Assembly (NCBI RefSeq): GCF_000143415.4
Contig: NW_003314349.1
Location: forward strand, 406,692 to 470,691
DNA from: Selaginella moellendorffii
Lineage: Eukaryota > Streptophyta > Lycopodiopsida > Selaginellales > Selaginellaceae
DNA length: 64,000 nt
Reading direction: 5' to 3'
In this document: positions 12,231 through 23,590 of the stretch, piece after piece
How the letters are laid out: every line of letters begins with the position of its first letter
How positions within the stretch are numbered: the stretch's first letter is position 1
Notes under the pieces: generated by a model
What the model was told of the DNA's origin: nothing
Databases searched by the model: none
What the model saw: only the letters and a program-made list of their open reading frames with translations
Program-made: the position numbers and the translations under genes

Positions 12231-14360
12231 TTGAACCTGATAGAACTTGAGTGCTTCCAAGGACAGAACGATCCTATGGAGCGAAGTTGGCTGGGAGAGG
12301 TGGGTGCTGACTCTGAATGCTGCAGATGTAGTTCTGGTACTGTTGGATCTCCTCTCTCAGTCGGTTCAGCTCAGTCTGGACTTTGGGCGGTGTTTCAACA
12401 ACAGTATGCTGCAGGTTCCGGTGGAGCTTCTATCCCCTCCAACACCTTGAGATGGTACTCGTCGTTCTGGGTCATGAGGGTGTTCAACTGCTGCACCACC
12501 TGTGTTGTGTTGGCTTCGTGGGACTTCATCCGGTGCTCTATCTTCTGCTGCTGCTCCTTGATCAACTTGAGTCAATGTTCAAGCTTTGGCTCCATCTCCT
12601 ACTCTTGGGCTATGGAGTTGAGGTAGTTCGCCACTTCGCAGAGCACCACATTGCACCACTTCCTGGATGACTCAGCGTGCTTCCCATCGAGTGTCGGAGC
12701 TCCCGGGTGTCACCGTTGTCTCCTCGGCCCTCGGCTGGTGGTGACTGCTCCCGAGTCTACTTCCGCTTGGAATCTCCGTGCCGTACCGTAGTACGGTTGA
12801 TCTCCATGGTCAAGGTTCTGCTCTCGGGCAGAGCGCTGAGTGGCATCCGACCCATACCGGTGTTGGAGCGTTGTTGGGTGGGTGGATGGTAGATGGTCCC
12901 ACTCCTGCACTCCCTGTTGGTGGTGGTAGTTGTTGTTCAGCTGTGGCATAGGCCCTGACGACCATGGGACTTGGATCCCTCAGCTGTTGTGGCCGGTTGG
13001 TGACCATGATCGTCCCAAAAGTGGCGGTCGCTGCTGCTGTTTCCACGGAAAGTAGGCTGCTCCCTCCCTTTGATGCTGCAGCTGCTGTGTTGGCGGCTGT
13101 TGCTGTTGCTTTTGTTGTTCCTGTTACTGCTGTGGTACTCCATGTCAGTCTGGGGCGCCGCCTTACCCTTGCCCTTCTGGGGCTCCCACCGCACGGTATT
13201 GGTACTTGTAGGCTGTGGATGAGTCTTGGGCATGGCGTCTTCTTGGTGGGTTTACTGACGTGGGTGATCCCCATCAATTCCATTGTCTCTTGTAGTCTTG
13301 GAGGTGCGTATGGGTGAAGTTGGTTGGTACATCTTGGTCTAACTCACGACTTGGGCTCCTTTGTAGGTGGCTTCCGTACCCTTCCGTACCTCCTTGGTCT
13401 TACTTCTCGGTTGGCACGGTGTGGTGACCTGCTCCAAACGTCTCCCCTGGTGACTGTTCACTGTCGGTTTCCTCCTCTTCATCGTCTTCATCCTCCTCGG
13501 CATCTGAGAGAAGCTCTTTGGCAGTCTCTCCAGTGATCAACTGAATGCAGTCGGATTTGTTGGAGGCATTGTTCATTAGTCGTCGCATCTTCTCGCTCGC
13601 CCTCCAATCCTTCTGCGGCACTCCTCTGTCGAGATCGAACTGGGGTCAGAGCTGCTGCAAGTACAGATAGAGTATGGTACCCACTGATTTGCCCATCTTG
13701 ATTGCGCACTGGAGTGTTTTGACAATCCTGAAGAAAGATGATATGAGGATTTCTCCTTAGTTCACCCCAATCCCCTTTTCCGCTGTGAGATATGCCCATA
13801 TGATTGGAATGTGCACACTCTTCAGCTTATCCCGGCATTGCTTAAGTCAGGACCCTCTAAACTTTGTCGTTGAACTCAGCCAACTGCAAGCCCTTTGCCT
13901 TGAGTCTCCTGCACATGTGCTCCTCCATGCTGATCTTGAGGAGTTGGTGATCTTCCTAGGTGGCTTTTCCATCCACAAGTCTGCTTCCGGAAGCTTAAAC
14001 TCCTGGCTGAAGAGTTTGGCTGTGAGTCGAAACTCATAGCCCATTAGCTAGATGGATTTCCAGTAGGCGTCCATGGCAAGGACCATCCATGTGTAGAACA
14101 GGTGCTCCTTTGTTGGTGGCGCATCCTTGAGAAGTAGAAAATTACCTTCAAACTGTCGAGTGTTGAACCATTGGTAGTCCACCAATCCCTTTTGGAATTT
14201 CACCTCCTACTTCTTCAGGCTGATGTCAAACTGGCTCATGTTGATCGTGCCCATCATGCTGAAACCTTCCAACTTGGTGAAGACAGTAGTGATTTGGGCA
14301 ACTACTAGCTGTGCTCTTTGAACCCTAATGACCGACTTAGCTTTTTCCTCTTTATCCTTT
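12231..14360 (-). pseudogene. Decayed GC-richer coding region of unknown family
   Basis: This block is clearly less AT-rich than its flanks. It reads on the minus strand as a long protein-like sequence with stops and frame changes. From the 5' side there is a folded-looking part (VVAQITTVFTKLEGFSMMG, VDYQWFNTRQFEGNF, HLFYTWMVLAMDAYW, YEFRLTAKLFSQEFKLPEADLW). Next comes a very acidic stretch at 13400-13620 (DAEEDEDDEEEETDSE), then a Gln/Asn/His/Ser-rich low-complexity part around 12950-13200. A coiled-coil-like segment near 12400-12600 (EQQQKIEHRMKSHEANTTQ, then QLNTLMTQNDEYHLKVLEG) ends it. No nucleic-acid-binding motif, protease or polymerase was seen. A gag-like or nucleocapsid-like gene of some mobile or virus-like element is possible, but I do not recognise one. 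Confidence 0.45.
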
Positions 14361-16856
14361 TCCTACTTCTGCCGGTGCATCCTGACCGCTTGTTCTCTAT
14401 GCCAACGGTTCAGATCCCATTTCAGTGCATAAAATGGTATCCCTTTGAAAAATAGCTGGAACAGAATATTCCTTCCTCCTCTAAGGCTGATTTGACACTT
14501 TAAATGCTTGCTTTTCATCTTAGTTATATATTTATTCATATTCCAGGTAAACACATAATAATTAAATAATACTTCCCTAAATCATTAATAATTAATCTTA
14601 ATAATTCTTCTTCACTTTTGTTTGAGTCTGGGTTGTAATATATTAGTTTTTTTTAACCATTTTAGGATTCTAATTTTGTTTATATCCCAAGTAAAAACAT
14701 ACTTTACATGTAACATCTAATTAAGAAAATTATTATTTAGTAATTCTTTATTTACTTTTTATTGGGAGTGTACTAAATATATTTATAATCTAATAACTAT
14801 ATAAAAATTATTCTTAACAATTTTTATTTTACTTTACTCTGGGTTGGGTATTAAGTTTCTTAAAATTTTAATATTATAAATATATTCATATTCCTAAGTA
14901 GTACTTTGCATATATTATCTTTATCACTAATATTTACTTATTAATTCTTTTCTCACTTTGGGAATATATTAGTATTCTAAATATATGGTCTATGTTGTAT
15001 AGTATTATATGTGTATATAAAGATATCAGAAGGATTGATTTTTGTACTCATCTAGCATTTGCTGGGCAACATCTCACATACAAAGTATTAACTGGCATTA
15101 ACATTCAATTTTTTGCAATTGAGACTCTGAAATTGAGAGGGTAAATTCTAAGGTTTAGTAGAGAGTGTTTGCCATGACAACATGCCTAACTATTGGTGCC
15201 TTCAAATTGTGATTCAAGTTTATATTTGAATCTCTTTCCCTTGATTTAGGGTTTTGTGAGCTATGGCACATGCTCTTGCCAATCCCTAGCAATGGCACCT
15301 CATATTCATCCCAAATGTGCAAATTCCTACACAACACCCTTCTTTTCTCACTGCAATTGCTGGTTTGTTGCCTGTTTTGGGAATTGAGATGAGCTATGAT
15401 ACCACTAGAGCTGCTATTGTAAGTTGATTTTCTTGTAGTGAGATTGCATTTTCTCAAACTTTTTATCAGGTCATTAGGGAGAGTCACTGAGATTGCAAGT
15501 GCTTTTTTTCTCTCTTCTTCATTTTTATTTTGTTTTGTTTTGTTTCTTTGGATTCAAAGCAAAGTTGCTTCGACAATATGGAGGTGTGATGCTTCTAGCA
15601 ACATGTCTAAACCACAAACAAGCAATCAACGCAGTAAGTTATTCTCCTTTCAATGGAAGTTTTGAGAGTTCTTTTATGTTCTTTAGGTGGTGGCACAAGC
15701 TCTAGAGAATGCAAAAGTGAAGGAGTGAGATTTATGCTTGGATAGTGACATTCTTTGTGATCTTTCCATTGGGAGGATTATGTTGAGCATCACATTGAAG
15801 AATTACTTGGTATGTAGTTTCTCAGCCACTTATATTAGAGGAGCAACTTACATGCTTCTCATTGTGGTAGATTCGCATGGTCATCAAAATGGTAAGTTTT
15901 TTTACTTTCTTTACCAGGTGAATTCATGGGTGTAGAGATTGAGACACTGGGTGTTGAGTGGTGGCTAAACTTCGACAATAGGTTTTATCTTTTGCTATGG
16001 TGATAGAAGTGTGGTATCAAAAGATTTTAAATTATCTAGATGGCAATATATAGTGCTCCTGCTAATCTAACCAATGACAAATTGTACCCATGAGGTGATA
16101 AATTATGTATGTCTTTGGTGGCATCACTAGATCAAAATTCAAAACTGCTAGAGATTTGAATTCTATTAACAGGTTAAGAGAGTGAATATTTATTTTTAAG
16201 TGAATTTTTAATGCTTTACTAATAAAATAATCAACTTTACCTAAAATTATTCTGTTTTATAAATTATTATAATCTTTGAATATTTTAAGTCACAATTAAA
16301 TTTTATAGTTTAATTTAACAGTATTTATAAATATAATAAGAAAACTGTATTCTAGAATAATCTTATTTTATAAGCTAGGATGGCCTATTTAAATATCACT
16401 ATAACATATGAAACCCAACACCAAATGATGGTATATCAAATGTGGGTTGACTTAGTTTTATGAATGTGTAGGATCATGATCAAAGCTTCAAGTGTTAATA
16501 TAAAACAATTAAACAATTTCAACAATAGGAGTACATATTATATTTTTATATGTAACTTTAGCTATTTACAATCTAACTCATTATCAGAAAAACTAAGATA
16601 ATGTATGCAATATTTGATTAAGCAGTAATATTTTAAATTCTTTTTCCTAACTGCAAAGATAGTTTATTAGTACATAATACTATGGAATTACAATTTCTAT
16701 AGCATACATATTTACAAAATATTTTGTTAGTAATTATTATCTTGACTAGATCTAGGTAGTAATATATTAATGTAAACTTATTGTTTTATATATTCTAAGT
16801 AAAAAGCATAATTAAATAATGTCTTGCTAATAAAAATGAGTAATAATTATTCTTAG
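14361..16856. other. AT-rich spacer
   Basis: Very AT-rich, with no intact gene. Short open frames near 15155-15935 on both strands have no recognisable domain. One plus-strand piece near 15850 reads TYMLLIVVDSHGHQNG, but stops follow closely. Confidence 0.5.
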
Positions 16857-19800
16857 TGTGAGGTCTAGGTGTATAGTTACGATGTTATATACTAATATTA
16901 ATATAGTGGGATTTTAGTACCCGTCAGATTGGCATATTGGTGGAGTTGAGAGGCATTTTTAATTGTCCTTAAAGAGTGCCTAGATTTAGGATTTTGGTTT
17001 AAATCTAGCTTTTGCATCGTTTAGATTTAATTTTTTCCATTTCCTTTCTTTTGTTCTTTCCTTTCAAGATTTTGGTTTAAATCTAGTTTTTTGCATTGTC
17101 TAGATCTCCATTTCCTTCTAGTTTTTTGTCATTTCTCTTCTTTTGCTCTTTCCGTTCATCTTTATGGTAGATCAACAATCTCCTCCTTTGACTTTAGAGT
17201 AGCAGTTGGTACAATTGCTTGATGTTATGTGCTTGCAATTGAATAACCAAACTTAGTTGATGGTGGCATTCACAGCACATGGTACAACTCCTCTTACTCT
17301 TAGTGCCAATCTTCGCGTTTAGCCGGAGTTCTTTCGTGGGAATCCTAGGGATAATGTGTACCATTGGTTCAATCACTTCATGGTGATTGCCACATATCAT
17401 TTTTGGGATGATGCTCAATGTTTACGTGAGATTCCACATGTCTCCATAGGATAGCATTGCAATGGTACAATAGTTTGAGCACAGTCACTCGTGGGGATTA
17501 GAATGTTCTTCCAGACGTTTTCAAATGCATATTCGAACATGCCAACGATTGTGATGATGCCTTCTAACAATTGCATCGTCTTCACCAAAGGCCATCTGAG
17601 TCGGTGATGCAATTTGGTGTTTGTTTCCAAAGTTTTTTGCTTCATGCAGAACCAAATATGTTGGAGCAGATCAAGCTAGGAATGTTGTGGCTAGCACTTT
17701 GTTAAGATCTTATCAGAGTTGTGCATGCACTTGCTCTTGCAACCCTTAACGATACTTTTTGCTTGGCACAACATTATGAGACATCGCCTTTTCCACTTCT
17801 TGTTGCCCGTCCTTTAGCTCCACTTTCTATGGGTGATGGTCCTGTTCCAATGGAAGTTGATGTTGTTGTTGCTCGAGTTCAAAGACCAGGGCGAGGCTGT
17901 GGTCGTGGCCGTGATGTTCGTTGCTGAGCATGTGATGAAGTTGGTCACACTTATCGGCATTGTCAACATTTTCCAGATTGGCAGCCACCATTTCCTGGGT
18001 GGATACCTTGGTGTCAACGTTGTCCTATTGGTGTTGTTGCAGTGGAAGGTCTGGACACCGAGATGCATCCGGGAAACAAGGAGTCATGTGAGTAACAGAG
18101 GGACCTTGTGTGAATAAGTCCATAACTACTCCATTTTTCTTTCGGGAGTATTATCAAGGGGTTCACTCATCACTTATTCATCCAGTGTTTATTTTCCAAG
18201 CTCATTTACATAATAAATGGTCTCCTATTATTCTCTCTGTGTTGGTTGATACAAGTTCGAGTTTATCTTCTATTGCTCGACATGTTACCACACATTGCTG
18301 TTTATACTTGTGTCATGTAGTGGAGCCAATTTTCATTCTTTATGGCAACAACTATACACATGCATGTGCACAGGATGAGGTGAACCTAGTTAATCATTGC
18401 GGGTGGTGTCGAGTTAAGCTTTTGACCTCATCCTTGGTATAAATTGGTTGCAGTGCAATCATGCCAAGTGTGACTTTAAAGCTTCTCCCCCTTGTCTTAT
18501 ACTTCCTTATATTTCATCTATTCCTCTCACTTTAGTACCTCTTTATCTCTTTGCTTCTATGGCTACTTCTATTACTTTTGTCCCCCACTCTTTCCTTCTA
18601 TGTTTCTGTCTTGTTCTGCTCTTCCCTTTTCTGATCCCTTCGACAATCTTTATGTTGCAATAGTTGACCAGCTCATGAAAGAGTATTCTAATCTCTTTGA
18701 ATTTGACATATCATCTCGGGCCAAGATTGCCATATGTCATCCTATTCCAACTGGGGATGCGCGTCCAATCAAGGTTCCTGTTCATTGTCGATCACCCAAA
18801 GAGATCAAGACTTTACGTGCAAACGTCAAGGAGATGTTAGAAAAGGGTGTTATTCAAAAGTCGCGGAGTTCTTGAGCATATGAACCTCATTTTATGACAA
18901 AACTTGATGGGAGTATTCATTTCTGCATCAACTATTATTTGTTAAACGAAGTGACAATTCCAGATGTGTACCCTCTTCCTCACACTGTTGATCTCTTGGA
19001 TCGTCTGGGGCGAAGTCGTTGGTTCACTAAGCTAGATTTTGCTTCTAGGTACTAACAAGTACCGATGGCCTTAAAAGATATTTCTAAGACTATTTTTCTT
19101 ACACCATTTGGTTTGTACGAGTTCTTGGTAATGCCATTCAATTTAAACAATGCTTAAACAACTTTCTAGCAGATGATGGACAATATGCTAGAAGTGACTA
19201 TTGACTTCATTGATGACGTCTTGATTCACTCAAAGGGGAAGTGAGAAGAGCACATTCGTGATGTTTTGTAAAGTGTTGGATTGGTTATAAGACGTTAGTT
19301 TAAAGCTGAAGCAGTCAAAGTGTGTGTTTAGGTCCAAGGACGTGATTTATCTTGGGTACTGTATTTCTTGTGAGGGTTTGCAAGTTGATCCTGACAAACT
19401 TGTAGCTGTTCTAAAGTTCCGTACTCTGAAGTGTGTGAATGATGTGCAACACTTCTTGGGCAAAGTGCAGTATCTCGATTATTTTGTGGATCATCTTTCT
19501 GATCGCATTGCACCGTTGCGAGCATTGCTGAAGTCATCAACGTCATCTTTCATCTAGTCTCCAGATTGTGAGCGAGTGTTTGTGGATCTCAAAGAACTGT
19601 TGATGACTCCTCCAGTTTTAGCATATCCTAACTACACTCAACCTTTTATTTTGCGCATGGATGCTTCTGATATTAGTCTTGAAGGTGTGTTGATGCAGTA
19701 GTTCACTTCTGCTAGTTGTAACGTACAGTTTATATATGCAATGGGATGGTGTTGACTAGGCACACTTCCACAATAGAAAAGGAGTGTTAGCAGTAGTTTG

Positions 19801-21129
19801 GGGTTTTAAGAAACTGCATGCATATCTACATGGTTCTCGAACATTACTTGAAGGTGATTATGCTGTTATTATTTCATTATTGAAGTGAAAGAACTTAGTT
19901 GGTCGTATTACTCAGTGGGCTTTGAAGCTTTAGATATATGATTTTGATGTTGTTCATCACCTTGGGAGTTCTATAGCTGATGTTGATGCCCTTTATTAAA
20001 CTCCTCTTCCTTCTCCACTCTCTTCTCATGTTTTTTACAAGTCTTTTGTTCCAGCGTCTGTGAATTTTCTAGATGAGGATTCTGTGCCATCGGTGGTTAT
20101 TGTACTTGATATTCAATGTCTACAAGATGTAGAGCAAGATCTACCTTCTCTTGAGGAGGTTCGTGAGGCTTAAAAGATTGAGCTATAGATTCGAAGGCTT
20201 TGAGATGGGTTTGAGAATCTTGCATCCCTTATTGATGACTTGCCATTTTGGCATTTACATTCTCAATATTGCCTTGAAGACGGCCTTCTTTATTTTGTGG
20301 GGATGGATCTTAATGATCCTTTATGGCTGGTGGTGCCTTCCATTTTTATTCCACAATTTCTCTATACCTACCACAATTCTCTTATTTTAGGCAGACATAT
20401 GGGACATTGTTGTGTAATTGAGAAACTATAGGTCTTTTTATTGGCTGAAGATGCAACGTGATGTTATCCAGTATGTGCATAGCTGCATTTGGTGCCAAGC
20501 TCACAATACTCCCCCTCGTGCCGCAGAAGGAGGGTTAGAGTTAATTGTAATTTCCCGTCCGTTTGAGTTGGTGGTGTTTGATCTTATAGGACCTTTTCCA
20601 TGATCGATTGCTGGCAATGAATATATTATTATTCCTTTTGACTATTTGACTCGTTAGGTCGAAGTTGGTGCTCTTGCTAGCGCCTCTGCAACTACTGTTG
20701 GATACTTTCTCCTCAATCGAATGGTGTTTTAGCATTCTTGTCCAAAGCGGATACTTTCGGATAATGGTCCCGCATTTATAGCTGAGGCATTTCATGTTTT
20801 GATGTCTCGGTTGGGATACACCACACTTTCACGAGTGCTTATCATCCACAGTCAGATGGTTTGGTGGAATGGCTCGTTCGAACATTCAAAGGAATGATCG
20901 CGAAGTACGTGATCTTTCAGTAGTCAAATTGGGATGGTTATTTGCTATCGCGAATATGACTTCGGGTATCAAAAAATACTTGTTGGCCAATCCTTATGGG
21001 CACTCTTTCCTTACTGCCATGACAGTAGAAGATCAGTACTGTTGGTTCTCTTCAATAGCCCCTTTTGTCCAAGTGTTAATTTACTGGGCTTAGCATCTGT
21101 ACTTAGTCAAATGAATATAAGGTAGGAAC

Positions 21130-21880
21130 TCCTATGTTTCTAGCTGAGCATTCTCAGCCTGGCTCTTAGTTCTCTTTTGCTCTGTTTTGCACTGACTTGG
21201 CAAAAACCCTCGCATATTGAGACTAGTCCCTCAATATCGCCAGATGATAGCTTACCATGTTTGCCAAACACTCTCATTATCATGCCCTTTGTGTTAGTCT
21301 CATTTCGATCCTAAATGCTATTTATGGAAAGCATCTCATGTCCAAATTCGCAATCTAGGGACATTCTATATTTAGTAAATTTCAAACTTGTCCCAGAGAC
21401 TAACTTTTGGTACTAAGGGAGGCTTGGGGTGAAAGCCTAAAACATGTGTTCCTCAAAAGGGGGGGGAGGGAGCTGTGGGGGGTTCCAAATATATAGTAGG
21501 GAAATGGTTGAAATGTGGTTAAAATGCATGTCCGACCACTTGAGACATTAGTTTGGCTCCCACTGGGCTGTGTCGCTCTTTGTTCTACGTCCGGCTTGGG
21601 TTTAAACCCAAGGTCCACACTACTCTAGTCAGTGGGGTACCTTTTTCCTCGCGTTAGGCCACCAGTATGCCAAAATTGTGCCAGACTCTGTTTGACACCA
21701 TTTTGCATGCAGGTGCTAGATATGGGGAGCTGGTGCTCATGGGATTGTATTGAACCCTCGTTTCATAGCATAACAGGCTTGGAGTTCAGCTCCAAATTCA
21801 TGTGCACTATATTTGCCGTCTCTTTGGTATGCATATGTCACAGAGGTATAGAGTTCTATAAGTGTTTCACCATCTAAACT
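21130..21880. mobile_element. Foreign block inside family A element, partly similar to the family B LTR
   Basis: Integrase-like sequence stops near 21120 and resumes near 21880. Between them, 21419-21600 resembles the family B LTR interior: GGGGTGAAAGCC, a long G tract, GGGGGGTTCCAAA, ATATAGTAGGGA and TTTGGCTCCCACTGGG occur in the same order as at 54970-55100. A perfect 18-bp palindrome (CTTGGGTTTAAACCCAAG) lies at 21595-21612. It looks like an old, diverged LTR fragment or solo LTR. No clear TG...CA ends or target duplication could be fixed. Confidence 0.45.
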
Positions 21881-22383
21881 TCTATATGATCATGATCCAA
21901 TATTACCAACGGAGCTGAGTTTACTTTCACAATTGCCACAAGTTGCTAATGCTAGGTCGTGGGATCAGTTTTTGATGAGCATTCTTCCACTTGTCTGAGC
22001 AGAGTTTTCCGAACACTTAGGCCACATTATAACTCCCATCATTAACCACCTGCGATGTACAAAGTGGATGACTTGGTGTTAGTCCATTTTCCCCATCTTA
22101 TGATACGTGGTTTATCTAAGGGGCTCCTTACTCAGTGGAAGGGACTATATCAAGTGTTACAGCAAGTTGGACCGCAAGTTTATGAAGTTCAGCATGATGT
22201 CTAGCAAGCTGATCCTCTAGAAATTGTGTATGTGCAACGGTTGAAACGCTTCATACAAAGGGATTAAAAACAATTGAGACCATTTATAAATCCACTAATG
22301 CCTCCTCTTGACGTTCCTCTAAATCTCGGCCCATCTACAAGAAAACCCTGATGGTCTTCTATTATTATGAAAAGAGGGGATGA

Positions 22384-22559
22384 TGTGAGGTCCAAGGGTA
22401 CAACTACAATGTCGTATATTAATATTAGCGTAATGGGATTTTGGTAGCCGTTAAATTGATTTCAATTTGAACCACTCACTCCTCTATATAAGCTAGGGTT
22501 TTTGGGCTAATTGATATACACATTTTCTGTATTCCCTTTCCATATTCCATGCATTCACA
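22384..22559 (+). mobile_element. 3' LTR of family A element
   Basis: It starts TGTGAGGTCC after a purine-rich AAAAGAGGGGATGA and ends ...CATTCACA. It contains a TATA-like CTCTATATAAG near 22494. It matches the shortened 5' LTR at 16857 and the LTR at 49564-49709 (shared TTAATATTA and GGGATTTTGGTAGC blocks). Confidence 0.75.
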
Positions 22560-23590
22560 TTAGTAATTATTTTCTTCTGTTTGATAAAATCTTAATATAA
22601 GTTTATCCCAACTAAAAAATAATTTACATATAACATATTATTAATAATAGAAATTTCATTTTTAATTTTTTTGGGTTGGGTATTTTTCCAAATATATTCA
22701 TATTTCCAAATAATAATTTTTATCTAATATTTTATTATGAATGTTTATTCTTACTTATGCCTAGGAATATATTTTGTTCTAAATATTTATATTATCAAGT
22801 TTACAAGAATTGATTTTTATATTCACCCAATTCTTCTTTCAAAGTGGAATGCAATATTTATTTTTGTCATACTATTCCAATTTAATTTTTATTATAAAAA
22901 AAGTATTTTGCTAACTAGGCAGTATATGCTAGGCAAGTGCTAGTAGCTTGATAAGGCTGATATAGATATAAAGTATAAATCAAATATAATGCTTTTTCAA
23001 GCAGGGACAGAGGATGTAGCTAGAAGCTTAAGAACACTCAGATGCAAAATGCTGAAGAAAACCAGGAAAATGGTGCAGATGAGAGTGCTTACCTTGAAGT
23101 TGTAGCTAATGCTTATTGAGTGATTAGTTGCACTTAGAGCCTCAATTAGTTCAGGAGTAAAGGAATTTTTAAAAACAACTCACAGTCAAGTATAGCACAA
23201 GTCAGATCTTTGAAAGAACAGTTGGATCAAAAGCCAGCAAAAGAGGTAAAGAAGCAAGCTAATTGATAAAGACTTTTGCCAAGGAGCAGAGAAGAAAAGC
23301 CAGAGAGGATAAAAAACGGTATGAGGTGATGATGAAGAAGACATCCATGGCAAGGTCTCAAATGGACTTAAGCAGCCACACTTTGTGAGCAGCAAGCTGA
23401 GATGTCTCGACACGCTCACAACAACAGAATCCTTAAGCTTCACCTCCAACACCCCTCAATCGTCACCATTTACCATAACCATAGAAGAAGATCATTAATT
23501 CTTTTCGAGCCACCATTTACAAGGAAGAAAAAATTCTCAAGAGAAAAGAATGACTGATCGAAAGAACTTTTCTGGATCATAGAGCTCCAT
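22560..23590. other. AT-rich spacer downstream of the OSCA gene
   Basis: No gene is supported. The sequence becomes less AT-rich from about 23000 and includes the 3' flank, presumably UTR, of the minus-strand OSCA gene. Confidence 0.5.

Larger units (their letters stand above)
16857..22559 (+). mobile_element. Decayed full-length Ty3/gypsy retrotransposon (family A)
   Basis: The order is that of a Ty3/gypsy element. A shortened 5' LTR starts at 16857. A gag region covers about 17180-17960 and ends in a zinc-knuckle remnant (CDEVGHTYRHC near 17935). A protease remnant follows near 18240 (VLVDTSSS). RT covers 18664-19560 (KMLEKGVIQKS-like block, INYYLLNE, catalytic FIDDVLIHS near 19210). RNase H follows to about 19990 (RMDASDISLEGVL). 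Integrase then runs on: zinc-binding VHSCIWCQ near 20480, WCxAHN, DLIGPFP, and YHPQ near 20840 without an intron-like break. Its C-terminus is near 22060-22266 (YKVDDLVLVHFPHLMIRGL, LLTQWKGLYQVL). The 3' LTR closes the element. TTAG flanks both ends. Dozens of stops show that it is inactive. A 750-bp block at about 21130-21880 interrupts the integrase/C-terminal region. Confidence 0.85.

Noticed and set aside
15155-15487. 110-codon minus-strand ORF in AT-rich DNA
   Set aside because: No domain, no composition shift and no neighbouring exon signals; likely chance.
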